From: Anas platyrhynchos
Lineage: Eukaryota > Chordata > Aves > Anseriformes > Anatidae
NCBI RefSeq assembly: GCF_047663525.1
Contig: NC_092600.1
Location: 2,662,001 to 2,726,000 of the forward strand
DNA length: 64,000 nt
Direction: 5' to 3'
Position numbers and translations under genes: made by a program. How positions within the stretch are numbered: position 1 is the stretch's first letter; the number at the start of each line of letters is the position of its first letter. Shown here piece by piece: positions 1 through 13,240 of the stretch. The notes under the pieces were generated by a model. The model saw nothing but the letters and a program-made list of their open reading frames with translations. It was not told the origin of the DNA and did no database searches.

Positions 1-3000
1 TCACAAAGGGCAAAAGCTGCCAGAGCTTGAGAGCTTTGCTGAAGCAGGGCCTAATGCCTCTCAGCTTGGACAGGCTCTGAGCTCCTCCAAGAAGCACTCA
101 GCAGCTTCAAATCCCTGTTTCTACTTTAGGAAGTAAAAGGCACAAGAGACAAATACCTTTTAAAAGACACTGTTTCTGTCTATTAGCCCAATATACTCGT
201 TAAACAACCCGCTGAGGACAGTAAAAATAAACAAACAGACGTTTGGATGGGCTGATTTGCACCTTTGGAGAGATCTACCAGCAGCGATTACACAGGTGGT
301 TAACTTTAGGGAGAAACTTCATCTTCTTATTAAGAAAAAGGAACACAATTATAATATTGGTGTGAAATAATTTGTCCCACATTTGGTGTTTCTCTCTCTC
401 TGTGTCAGTTTATTGCTTCAGAATTATTTATCTCATTATTTATCTGTTTTTGAAGGACATCTTTTTGTGCCTTCGAGCCACTCTATTCATTAGTTCTCCA
501 GAGCTCGTGTCCCATTTCATTATATTTTAATCTTTACAGTTGTTAATTTGCATTTCATTTCCTGTAGTAGCAAAAAATTACTAACAAAAAAGTTATTGTA
601 AATATTAATACAAGTCAACTGATAATCATCCAAGGAAGCATTTCACAGCGGTAGCAATTGCCTGTGTCCAAGGCAGGAAAAAAAGCAATTCGAGCAGCTA
701 GAGAGGAGAAACACTTCAGGCTGAGGGCACGGCACCTTCTGGGAAGTATAGGCCAGGCCACTGCAAAGCAGCACTCCTAATTAACGAGGTCTTACATGGA
801 AAAGAAAATGCCTGGAAAAAAAAACAAGCCTTGGTTGGTAGCCAGACACCTAGAGTCCATCAGGAGCTGAGCTGTTTTAGCCTCTCCACAGCCTGTTAAC
901 ACAAGCAACTGGTTCGCTAGCACCCCAGCTGTAACGCTCACCTACAAAAACTAACAAAAGCACCGTGCCAAGCCAAAGGAGACAACCCTACAGCAGCAAA
1001 CTCAACAAAGCAGGCAGGTGCGGCTTCCTCCTCCACGCACAGCCTTTGCTCCCAGCATCGCGCTACGCCAAGTTCAGTTCTCATTTTGAGAGACACATTC
1101 AACACCGCTTAAACAACAACAAAAAGTAACTCACTCAGATGTAAGCCATCGTCCTGCAGGCTCCAAGCTTCGCTTGTGGTGTTCTGGGGATGGGGCAAAG
1201 GAAGCCAGTAACAACCCCAACTCAGGTGCGCTGCCTCAGCCCAAATAGATCACGGTGTTTTGGAGGAGGAGAACTATCCTCGTTAGATAAATATAAGGCA
1301 GGCTTGTAAATACATTAGCTTTAATGGAGAAAAGCACTGAGTCACTCAAAGCTTGTGAGTGGAAGCCCGAGCTCTGGCTGGCTCCCTAATTAACCTCCCA
1401 CAGCCGCACAGCGCGCTGCCAGGAGCTACAAAGGACGAGCACTGCCAGGAGCTGCTCACTAGAAAACCTCCACAAAGGAGGCAAGCAGAGCTCAGGGTCT
1501 GGTATTTAGGCTCGCACCTTTGTAACTCTGCTTGTACTCCTCGTTTTATCCCTTAGAGAACACCACCAGGCACGTTTCCTAGCTTGGGGTTTCCACTGTC
1601 ACCAAGTGTCCCCAGCACACGGCTGCTATCGGGAGGGGAGCAGTCAAGGTGCAGCAGTGACAGCCAGGTTTGGAGCAGAGCCTGCAGAAGCCCAGTGCAG
1701 GCACCCAGCTCCCAGGTGCTGTGGGGAGGATCGCCTCCAGCTCCTCACGCTTGCTGCACCTTTGTAAGAACTCCAGCTTTGTACCAGGACATCCATCGGG
1801 GCTGTGCCTCCGAGCAGCTGCAGCTCCTGCCCACCCATCACAGCACGGTGCTCTCCTAGCTGTGCTGCATGCACAACTAACACAGCTGTAGGGGCTTCAC
1901 TGATATAAAAAATAAATAAATACATAGATGAGGTGCTTCTCTTTATGGTCCCCCTCTCCAGTTCCTTGGGGTTTCCACAGCTGATGTGCCAGGACCAGTT
2001 CTCCACCCCAAACACACGCACAGACCCCTTTGCAGCTGTTTCCATTCACAGCAGCCACCCGAAGGGGCTGTTGGAAAACAAAATGCCCAAATTTTTGCCC
2101 CAATCAAGTCCTGAAGAGTGATCTGAGCAAAAAATGAAACCCACATGATGAAGAGCCAAAGAAGTACTGCGGGAGGTGTCTGTAACGCACCAGCATAAAA
2201 TTAAGAAGAAATGGAAGAAGCAAATGCAGACCTAGATGGCTGCTGAGTCTTTGCTGTGTAGAAAACAACCATTTCACATTGCTCTAAGTGCACCTTTCGT
2301 GCATCATTTCCCTTGTACTTTTACACCAGTAGAAGGGGAAAAGGATCAAAACAGCCCTTGCTGCTGCTGCTGGTGGCCAGCGGCTGCAGCACAGGGCGAG
2401 GTGGGGGCAAGGAGCTGCCCACCTCCCACTCTGCTCCACGCTCCTGGGCATTACAGATCCCTGCAGCCCTCCTGCAGCAGGGCCACTCCTCCCTTTTTCC
2501 TTCCCCTGGCCCTCCAGAACCAGCACATTACATTACTGATTAAACTGACCTTTAAAAAAAATAGCATAAATAAATGGAAAAAAAAAAACTATCCCATACA
2601 CTAAAATAGTTGTGGAAGTCTCCTGGTTTGACTTAATTATTCTCTGTAGAAAGACAAAAATCCTGAGCATTTTCATTAAAAAATTAAGAGCTTCATTCTG
2701 GAAAATAGAGACTTCCTTGATGGGAGACTGGAAATACCTTACTTTAATCATTAACTTAGCAAAGTTTTGGAGATGACTTTAGGTATGCATTGCCCCTTGC
2801 AGGAACAGGAGTCTCTTTCAGGGGAGTTTCAACCCTAAAGTCATTCCATGATTTTATTTTATTTTTCTCCCATGTCTTGGAGGAAGGGAGAGGGTGGAGG
2901 TGGGCAACAGAGATGTCCTGCTGCCCTGCCAAGCCCCTGGAGAACAGACCTGCTATGCTCTACAAAGGTATAAATTCCCAGAGAATTGGGAAAAACAGTG

Positions 3001-4440
3001 CTGACCGAACAGGTACAAGAGCAGCCTCCAGCCAAACGAGTATGGTATAAATTTAACGAGAATGACTGGCAGCCATGCAGGAAAAAAAATGGCATTAATG
3101 AAATCAAATAATGAAGCACCCAAGAATTAAATGGGATTTTGCAGCTGCAGGTTTCCTGCTGAGCAACGTCAATCTAACATCTGCCACCTCCCTACAGATA
3201 AAGTTCCCATCCCTAAAAAAAAAAATAATAAATAAATAAGGATCTCTACCCAGCACATCCTCTAGGCATGCTGGCTTCCCCCAGCACTTGTTCAGTGCCG
3301 CCGCCTGTCACCCAGCCCCACTTCCATCACCCTCCACCAGCCTTGCCCTGGGGGAAGCCATGTGCAGGAAGGGTCTCAGCAGCTTCAGGGAATCTTCAAA
3401 TCCCCTAAAACAAATCCTTTCTGGAGTAATAGGCCAAATTCTGCTCTCGCTGGGTAAAGTCTGTAGCAACCTCTCTGCAGTCACTTGAGTGTTGCTGGGG
3501 TTTAGCGCGATGTAGCCAGAGGCAGGGAGGCTTTAGCTGACGGATAAACAAAGTTTGGCAGAGCCACCCCCAATTCTGCAGCTCTGCTTCTCAGGTGAGA
3601 AAAGCACACGCAAAAAGTTGAATCAAATAAAAGGAGATGAACATCTCCAGCAAGATGGAACAAGAACTAAAATAACAGAAACACACATCCAAGGGTTAGG
3701 CAACAGACATCAGCCCTGTTCCTGTTGTAAGAGCTCTGATCTGAGAAGAATTAATTCTCCTTTTCCCTTGTCCCAAGCTGGCAGAAGGCTCGGTAGCACC
3801 ATGCAGACACAGCGCTGAGCAGGAAGCCAAGGCCCCGGCTCTGCCCAGCTTAAACGTTAAGCAACTGCACAATAAGCACCTTAATCGCCCTCCTTTCTGC
3901 TTTCCTACCTTCCTCTCCCCACCCCATCCCCATCCAATTTATTGCCATGGATCCTGAAAACCTTGGAAACAGCTCAGGTTTTAAAGCTGCTGAGACCACT
4001 GCCAATCCTTCCTACCCTATCCTCCCTTTCATTCCTGCTGGACCCAAACCCATCCCTGTCTGGCCTCGTCTTCTTCTTAGCTGCAGGCTCTCCAAAGCTT
4101 TCCCGGGCTTGTGCAGGGTTTGGTGGAGCCCTCCATCACGACCAGGTCCACAAAGCACTGCACGAATCAACAGATTTCTGCAATTATAACTTTGGTGACA
4201 AAAAGCAGCTATTTTCTACTAGACATCAAGAAATCCTCCCTTTTCACACAATGCAAAATCACACCCCATCGGGAGCCCTCTGTGCCCTGGGGTAAGCCCC
4301 AAGCAGCGTGGAAGGACGGATTTCCTTTGAGCCACCTTCCCCTGAGGCTGGTGGAGCTGTGTCCCTGCTCTCAGCGGGCACTGTGGGCACAGGGTGGGGG
4401 GGGAGCAGCTGCGGTCACCTCCCCATCACCCAGCGCTGGG
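1..4440. other. Intergenic sequence, nothing recognised
   Basis: Mixed AT- and GC-rich sequence with short chance ORFs on both strands. I see no exon, RNA gene or transposon. Confidence 0.5.
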
Positions 4441-4640
4441 CACGCAGCCTGACTTTGCCCCGTGAAACGATCATTAGTAATGATGCATCAGGAAGGTTTT
4501 GATGAGCGAATGATAAAAGTAAACAGGACACGGTAATAATCAGCCCTTATTTATAGCCGGGTGAAACGCCACAGTTGTCAATTTTGGAAAGTGACTTTGG
4601 AGGAACTTTTTTAAAGGGGAGACTGGGAACATTTCCCCCC
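4441..4640. promoter_or_regulatory. Candidate conserved noncoding element (homeodomain palindrome)
   Basis: AT-rich sequence with a perfect palindromic homeodomain-type site, TCATTA-G-TAATGA (4471-4483), followed by GATAA- and TTATTTATAG-type motifs. There is no ORF and no repeat signature. The call is by texture only. Confidence 0.3.
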
Positions 4641-6239
4641 TCCCGCCCGCAAACAGCCATAACCGTTATTGATAGCACTTCTCAACTGGCAGGTACATAG
4701 AACCAGAGGCTGCTATTTTGTGTCAAAATTGTTTTATGGTGCTATATTTCTCCTTGTTTAAGGCAGCACTACTCATTTACAACATTAAACAACGTGATTT
4801 ATGTACTTTAACAGAGCTTACTACATTTAAATGTTTTAGGCATTTCGTTTTTACAAGATACCTTGTTCCAATATAATCAATGGGCTTTTTTCTTGGGCTG
4901 CAATAGGAATGCAGTTTGTGTTTTATAGGAAAATCAATACGAGAATTAATGGGTGACGAGCAAAGTAAATTGTAAAAAGTACAGAGGGGTTGGGAGATCT
5001 CTTTTGCTGCATCGATTCCATTAGCATCAGGCTGCCCAGTTGTGCACGGCTTCATATTTGATAAGCAAGCAGCAGACTTCATATTCTGCCGAGGACTCGG
5101 AGACAAAACAGGTGAAGTTCAGCACTGAAATAACTATGCCAAAGTCATTGAGGTTAAAGCAAGAATGGACACGAGCCAAGGCGGCCGCAGAAACACAAAG
5201 CACTCAGAAGCAGCAGCCATAAACATCAGGTGCTCGTGAGCAGGGCCCCTCTGACTTTTATGAAAGGCTGCGATACCTGAGTGATGACATTCTCGGCGGC
5301 TTTGTGCTGCTGGGTTATGTGTTTTGTAATTAATTCAAAAAATAAAAAATACAAATTACCTGAAGACAGCACTACTCACGGGTTTTCTTGCTGCTAGAGG
5401 AAAAGCAACATTAAAAAAGAAAGAAAAAGCTGCATGCAACCTGGATTTCTTGTTAAAAACATGAATAGGGAGGAGCTGTAGCAAGCTACAAGCAATGTAC
5501 TCCAGAAAACATTTTTTTCTTGCCTCGGGCCTCTTTTCTTTCCTGAACTCTTGCTCTTAACACGAGTACTTGTGCTAGTGCCTCGAAAGGCACTCTTCAA
5601 ATATTTCTCGAGTCTATTTCCCCACCAGAGACTCCTGGCACAGCCGAAGCAAAGCTGACCTGTGTGTGCATCAGGGGACAGAGAAGCCCCAGCCCCTTAC
5701 ACCTCCGAGGTCTGTGGTGCCACCATCAGTGTCCCCTGCGACTAGATGGATGCCACCTGCACCTCACAGGGCTCCCCCTGCAGCCCTCGCATGCTCAGAC
5801 TCAGAGAAAACCACCAGGTTTGGGTCACACGGGGCTGCAGACACTTCTCCGAGCGTCCAGTTACCTCTGGTACTCAGCAGTGAGACGTTTCCCTCTCGCA
5901 GGCTGTCCAACAAATGGCAGTGACGACCTTCCACACTCCGAAACATCGATGATCACTCTTGCTCTGCATTACAGATTAGATGCATCTGTTCATTTTGCTA
6001 CATTACTTCTCAAAACTGACCCAATAAAGCAATTGCTTTTCAGATCAGGCTCCAGATATCTCACACTGCCAACAATAAAGCATTCCGGGGTGCTGTAACA
6101 TCTGTTACCGTCCTCATCTCCTCCCTCTCCTTTGGGAAGATCCTTTCCATTTGCAGAACCACCAACAGGTTTTAACAGATCCCAGCAACGGGAGCCATGG
6201 CACGCGTTTTCTGCAGATATTCCAGATCATTTTTACACG
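4641..6239. other. Intergenic sequence, nothing recognised
   Basis: AT-rich sequence (4.7-5.4 kb) followed by GC-richer sequence. The open frames are short and without family resemblance. Confidence 0.5.
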
Positions 6240-6710
6240 TCACCTTCTTTCTCTTTTTGTTAGTTGAAGCCTGATAGCTTATTGTTCTTTGGGATGTACT
6301 TGGAGCAAAGGAATTTAATTATATTCCATTTCAAAACAAATTGTTGATACAGACTCGAAGTGTCAGTAATTAGATAATTTCACGGCGCACATTCCATTAT
6401 CGCTGCCGTACTTAATGACTGTTTATTTGAAAAGTCCTTCTATCACTGCAGCTACCCTGGTACTAAATATAATAATGGATGGGGTGATTGGTAAGCTTCA
6501 CCCATTGCTCTCATGCTTAAAGTAACGAGCTCTGGAGGAATTTCTGTTCAAATGTGGAGATTTAGATGGCAAGGATTAAAACGCCGGCCTTAATGAAATC
6601 AGTAATAAAACAGTCATTGACTTCCCGGGGTTTAAATGTAATCAGATCCTTACAAGTAAAGATGATTAGTGACTCAGACTACATATTAAATAAACAATTA
6701 TCATGAACTC
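6240..6710. promoter_or_regulatory. Candidate conserved noncoding element
   Basis: About 470 bp of complex AT-rich sequence dense in TAATTA/TTAAT cores (for example GTAATTAGATAATT at 6366-6379 and CTTAATGACTG near 6411), with no coding potential, CR1 similarity or low-complexity runs. Its texture is typical of enhancers in gene deserts. No function can be assigned. Confidence 0.3.
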
Positions 6711-9700
6711 TAGCCTGAGTGCCAAGAGGACTAATATAGAAAGATCTCATTTATTCGCTCTTGGACTCCCTAACATGCTTAAAAATGCACAATACATGCC
6801 CCAAAACGTCCTACCACTGCTGGGCAGGGTGCGTGCCCTCAGCAGCCCCTGGCCTGGCTGCATGCAGCCCATTGCCATGGGCCTGGAGGCAAGCCCAGGG
6901 CCCCCAGCCACACCGGGTGAGGACAGGAGGCAGCACAGCAGAAGCCCTCCACCAGCTCCAGTCCCGGTGCTGGGCAAGGGCAGCTCCTGCAGCACCTTCC
7001 CCTCCTCGGGAAGGGCACTGCACCTTCCCTGTCCTCAGCTCCACACTTCTGCAGGCATAAAGGCACCAGGAGTTTGGGTCTGCACGCCACGAACATCCAG
7101 CACGCCCTGTCTGGAGCAAAGCACGAGCATTTCTGAGGCGCTTTCCGATGTCACAGATGTAGGAATTTTTTTAATGCTCATTTTTTTGCTTCTCTATTTT
7201 TTCAGAGTGAGATACGCAGATAATACAATGCATTTTTAATGATTCTATTAAAACACTGCGTTATTATCCAGCTATATTTTTGTCATAACTGATTTTGATT
7301 CCTTTTTAAGTTGTTGACATTTTTAGATACAGAGAGTACTGCTTCAACCACGCATACAAGTGTAGCGATTGCCATTCTCTTAGCACAGGATTTTATGATT
7401 CTGGCATTATTCAGTAAGGCATGGACTAAATTTACGCTTGCTTGCTGGGGTTGCTTTGAGGGAACACCAGCTGAAGTACCCACCAACACGCAGTGGTCTC
7501 AAACCCTAGCAGCTGGTGCACTGAAAGGAAAATGCAAGCATCATGATGGGGTTGATATTAAAAATAGTTAGATTTCAGCACGTTTAGCTTAGCAAAATGT
7601 TGTGTAAGTTCAACTTTCTGCTTTAAAAACCACTGCTTTATTGGTGAAATGGTGCATTACATTGGGAAATTGGAGGGAGCTCTATAAAGGACTTTGGTTT
7701 TGATCCACTTATCATAAAGGAGGAGGAATCAAGGTCTGTATTCTAAATGCACAGATTGAAGGGATGTGTTACTAGTAAAATGCCTTTAAAAAAAATGTGG
7801 GCAAGGAAAACACTGCCTACATTTTCAGACATAGCTCTTCAAAATGTATTAGGAGAAGTTTTTGCCCTGCATGCCAAGAATTACCCCCTTTAAATTAGGT
7901 ATTAATTTGAACAGTGGAGCTAATTCAGTGATATTTCTGTCAGCACAAAATACAATGCCATGTTGTAATGTGATGGGGAAGAGAGACTCCACTCCTTAGT
8001 ACTGAGGCAAGCGTTCTCTCACCATGACTTTGGCACCATCACCCACTCAGGAACACCTCTGTGCTCCCAGTGGCTTTTGGCATTGTTCTGGCTGGCCTTG
8101 TGCCTGCGTGCTGCTGCCAGTCCACCCAGCGTGCCAGCCAATAACCCAGGCAACATCAGCAACACACAATAACCTGCCTCTCCCTGGTTTTACCTGAGCA
8201 ACAGCCCTGCCCCACCACTGGCTGCTGGAGCATTTTGCCAGATGTGCCATCTCTGAGCCTTCATCTTGTCACATTCTGGTGAGGCTGGGCAGGAGGTAAT
8301 GAAGGAAGACAAAGCATGAGCTCTAAACCCTCATTTCCTTAAAAAAAATTAGGGCTGCGAGGAGAAGAGGGATCTAAATACAAAACATACAGAGGGATGT
8401 TGCAGCAACAGCTATCCGAATATGCAGGATGTCATCCGCAGCCTCCTTTTCCCTTAAGTAAAGAAACTGTCAGGTAATGGCCAAATCCATCAGGCGGTGC
8501 TATCAGCTGTGCTGCTGCCCATGCCTGCGCAGTGCAGCGTAAGCTCTGCTCCAAGACTTATGAAGCACTCCAAAATTTAGATTGTTCTCCATGAGGCGTG
8601 CTGAGATCTGGATATCATATTTCACTTTTTAATTAAAATATATTTTTCACTCCCGATCTACAGAAGGAAAAACAACATAAAAGTAATTGAGACTTCACGT
8701 TTCATATGTCAAATCATGATAGCTTTTCCTATTCACTGGCATGCCAAATAAGTACTTATAACAAGATTCACCATCAAAAGCAAGCACCCTCCTTTCCAAG
8801 GATGACGGAATCAGGCTTAGATAAAATAGGAACCAGCTCATGCTCAAAATGAATCCTGGTGTCAAGCTGCTGCACCTTTGCAAAGTCCTTCATCTCTAAA
8901 ACCTGCCATACTTCATTACAGTATATGGTGAAATGCACCAGCCTCTCCAGGCATTTCGCAAAAATTACCTACTAAAGCAGACAGTGTTCAGAAATTAATG
9001 TCTTTAGTACCCATGAGCAGGACTGAGTCATATATTGCAGGCTGTAATTTCAAGGTCTCATTCATCCCTCCCTGGTATCAAGCATTTTGTTGCAGCCTTT
9101 TAGTGGAAGGCTTTTATTTCCACAAGCTTCTCTCCCACTATTACACCGTTACAAGAAAAAGCATAAAAAGCCAACAAAGGGAAGAAAAGAAAGTAGTTCC
9201 TGCACTTGGAAGGCATGCCGGGTCGGAAAGGGCATGAAGCCACGGGACGTGCGCCTGGCTGCAGCACAGAAGGGTTGTGCTCCTCGCAGGGAAGGACTTC
9301 ACGGGGGCCTGGCCAGAAAGCAAGGCTTACATTTCCCTTCTACACACACACAGAAGCAACATTAACAATGAGGCTTCAACATCTGATTCTTATTTTTTCC
9401 CTTAAATTTTGGACAACCTCCCCTTTTTGCTGGGAAGAGAGCAGGAGCCTGCGCCTGGGATGAGCTTCCCTCCTAAAGCACACGGTGCCAAACTTACCGT
9501 GGTTTGAAGTGCATCTGCCTCGGCCATAAAGGTTCTTCAACTGCAAGGGTAATTTGGCAAGATGTGCTAGGAAATTTCAGAGAATATTGGACTGGATGGT
9601 GTAGAAATAATGATCAGCGTAGAAAGATTTGGAAGAAACCCGAGAGCGCTGTTGAGGAATGCCAGATTTGTCTGCTACATCAGCGTAATGGAGCACTTTC

Positions 9701-12429
9701 AAGACTAAATTAATTTTCTGCAAATTTCCTATGGCTTCCTGAGGATCAGAGCACAAGCACAATCTCCCAGCACCAACCCAAGCTCCCTTCCAAGAAAGCT
9801 TTTCTATTAGCAAGGTAAAGGATGTACGGAAAGCACAGTGCTTCACTTACATCAATTTGTGTACATTTGCAAAACTTTTCAAAAGCCAAGACCTGGTCTC
9901 AAGGCTGGGTAACTAGTAAAGGAGTGTTATTGTACCATCTAAGACATTAAAAACCTTTTCAATTACTGTCATTTAATTCCCTTATTATTTTCATTTGTTA
10001 GTTTCACCTCGTTTTGGACACGTTCTTTTATCTCTACATTACTTCTGATTAGTTCAGAGCCATGCTCTGATCATACCTAAAGTCTGTGGGTAGCTGGGAC
10101 ATCAGACCCAAAAGCAGAACTATTAGAAACCCCCCACTTAGCACGCTTTGTCTCATAGCTACTGGAAGGTTGTTACAGTAAATGCAAACCCAATGTGGCC
10201 TGACACTGAGGAAAGTTAGAAGACTAAGAGACATAAAATGCATGAGTTATTTTTTACATTAGGTAGCAAACCGAGTTCTCCTTTAACCACTTAATTACCT
10301 TTGGCTGACAGGAAAAAACATTGCTATGAAAATTAGTCTTATCTTTATTATGGATGTGTCCCTGAAGATGCTGATGCACTGACTTATATATCCATGTATG
10401 AAGCCTGGAAGCAATGAAATAATTCTACCTTGTGAGCAGCTGCAAAGGTTTTGTACTATTGCCAAGGATTTATTATGTAGTTTAACGGTCATTACTTAGC
10501 ATCATCTGCTCTTTTTATACATTCTCTATCACCATGCCCATTTTCCTCTTTCAGCCTTATTATCTTATGTATATGAACAACGCATATAAAAGGGTGACAG
10601 GGAGTGGAAATCCAAACCAGCCCCAGCTGGCCACGGGCAAGTCAAACAGCACTTGTGAGCTCAGCTACAACAGGGCAGCAGATGCATCCTCTCCAAGTCA
10701 GGGTTTCCAGAAAGCAGCAGGTCATCTTGCACCTCCCATCACCAGGCTGGGGTAGCAGCCCTTGTAAATTTTAATTCTACTCGGTGCTATTTTTCAATGC
10801 ATTTCCTGCTCTGGAAGGATTAAAACCTCTTCTCAGTGTAGGATGTTCACAGGCACAAAGAACAGTTTGACTGAATTTTTTAAAAAGCTTTGAGATTTGG
10901 GGTAGCAGAAATAAAGACTCTTCATGAGTTCTGCATAACATCAAAGTGAGCAATGAAGTACAGAGGACAGCTGCTGGTTGAGTTCCCCCTCTGCTGCAGC
11001 CAGCTCAGTCCCACGTGCATGGCAGATTTTCCTCTGCCTTTCAGGGACGGTCTGACAGAGCTTCAGGCTAGCACCAAGAGAGCTGTTTATTCTGTATGAG
11101 GACATACACGTACAGTCAATGTAATAGTTTCATTAAAAAAACAATGTAAAAGATCCCTTATTATTTGTAGGTTAGTTTTCCTTTTTTCTGCTTGTCATAC
11201 ATCAGACTTCCTAAAAAAAATGTGGTCATTTCTGTCAGCTGCACAGCACTGACTGGCATTTCGCTAGGGCTGTGGGGAAGCCCAGGTGTGAGCTGGGTGC
11301 AGGGTTCCAAGGTTTCCTGTCCCAGATGAATTCAATCAGTGCACCCTAGCTGAAATGTCAATGGAGCAACGCTAAAAATGGTCCCGGGCACTCCTGGTCT
11401 GCACAGCGTTGAGCGTTTCCATGTCTGCAGGGAAAGACTTTTGCTGCACAAAAGGCTTTGAAATTCAGCTTGCAGAGGCTGTTCAGCTAAAGAGCCTCTG
11501 CAGGCCCCCAGAGGGGAGGTGGGAGCCTTAAGGAGAAGCAGACCCCATTGTCTGCTGAACCCATCATGCTCCAACACTATGGAGCAAATGCTCCTGATCA
11601 GCAGGAACAGCAGTGTCCCAAGGGCTGTGACCCCATGTAAAACAAATTGGGTTCGCTGGGAAGCCTTGCTGAGAGCAGAGGTGAGGATGTTATGGACAGA
11701 AAGGAAATTCTCAGTGTGCCAGTCCGCAGGGGAAGACAAAGTACCAGAGAAAGGAGAAGCACCAATAGCCCAGGACAAACCCATATCATCCCAAATCTGG
11801 CTGGTGGGTGCCCAGAGGTGATCTCTTAATTGTTTATGTTCATATGTGGTGCTGAAGGAGAGTCTTTGCTGGGCAGCCTCCAAATCAGACAGACCATCAA
11901 AACCAAGTGCTATTTCAAGGCCCTGTTTTGGAGACACTCCGGGGGTTAGCAGGGAGGGCACTGCAGCTCTCCATAGCCCTGCTGCCACCAAGCTCAGTCC
12001 CAAGTCCTTCCTGAATTTCCCTTACCTTAAATCCGTGTGGAGCAGCAATGTGAAGCAGCACCAGCATAAGACCTTACAGTGCCCTCCCTCTAAAAACTCA
12101 TGGTTGGGGACCATGATACGTCTTCCTTTTGCTGTTTGTTTCCATTTTTGAAAGTGATGCTGCTGAGAAAAGGCAAATGGAACGTAAGTTACCTGTGGCG
12201 ATGTTTCCCTCTTGCTTCTAGGATCCCTCTGACCATGGACCTTGGTCTTCAATAGTAACCAGGTGCTGCTGTGCCCAGGAGCTGTGTGTTTCCTCTGCAG
12301 AGTGTCCTGCCCTCCAAAATCTTCAGCAGCAGTCACACAGGAGCTCAGCCTGCAACAGCCAGTCCTCACACCGTGACCCGGGTCACTGTTGAGCCTGTTG
12401 CACTAGAACTGAAATAAAGAGGGGGAAAA
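6711..12429. other. Intergenic sequence, nothing recognised
   Basis: Includes a GC-rich patch at about 6.80-7.10 kb and a 223-codon minus-strand open frame at 11332-12003 without recognisable domains. Both appear to be noncoding. Confidence 0.5.
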
Positions 12430-13240
12430 ACAGAGATTAATCTGGAATAAAAGCATAACTAAATGGGGTGTGAAAACTAAATTGCCGTATCACAGCTTAG
12501 TGCCCAGCCCGGATCCGAGTATTATCAGCACTTACGGTACAACAAGCCATTGACTCATCAGTGGCATGACAGCTAACTGCTCTGCTGACAGGCATAAATC
12601 TGCCCTACCACTATTTTGTGTTATTAATTAGGAGAGGGGGGAGCTGCATTTGTAGCTTGTACAAGTGGCTCATCTACTGCCTAATGTGAGCAGGTTTATT
12701 CGGCTTGAAGAATCATCTATTTAAATTGTGCGGCAAGGTCAGAGCATGTGGGGAGCTTCATTCACTGTGGCATTTTGATGGTGGCTGTGCAAGTCGTGAG
12801 CTCACCCACCATATCGGTATTTCCCACTCATCAAACAGAGCAGTAAATAAACTTTTGATTCATAATGGGCATACGACGGAAGCAAGCTGAAAGTCTGCCC
12901 TGGACAGCTCTAATTAAAGGATCAGGAGTTAAGGTGCGAGGCTGCAGAGGGACAGCAGTCAGTATAAACCTACTCAGTCTCTACAGAAATATTTATCACT
13001 TATCTCCAATATTTTTGTGTGTGTGTCTGTGTTTGATCAATATTCAGGATCGCCTCCACTTTACCTGCAGCCTGTGCAAGATGCTAAATTGGCTTTTCTC
13101 TATTACCGTACCAACGGCGTGTTTGAAATTGAACATCTCTGTAATTGAGCAGAAATTACTGGCAGACCAGGTCTGTCTTGATCAGTTTGCAAAACCCTCC
13201 ACATTAATCATATTAAAGGCATCCCGGATGAACAAATCAG
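12430..13240. promoter_or_regulatory. Candidate conserved noncoding block
   Basis: Complex AT-rich sequence with GATTAATCT (about 12435), an AP-1 site TGACTCA (12551-12557) and TTATTAATTAGG (about 12620). A 244-codon plus-strand ORF (12865-13599) overlaps it. The ORF has no recognisable domain and I do not call it a gene. Confidence 0.25.

Noticed and set aside
6703-7239. 178-codon plus-strand ORF and several overlapping frames
   Set aside because: GC-rich patch with many simultaneous frames; no domain or splice sites that fit a gene.
11332-12003. 223-codon minus-strand ORF
   Set aside because: No family resemblance, and composition is like the flanking noncoding sequence.
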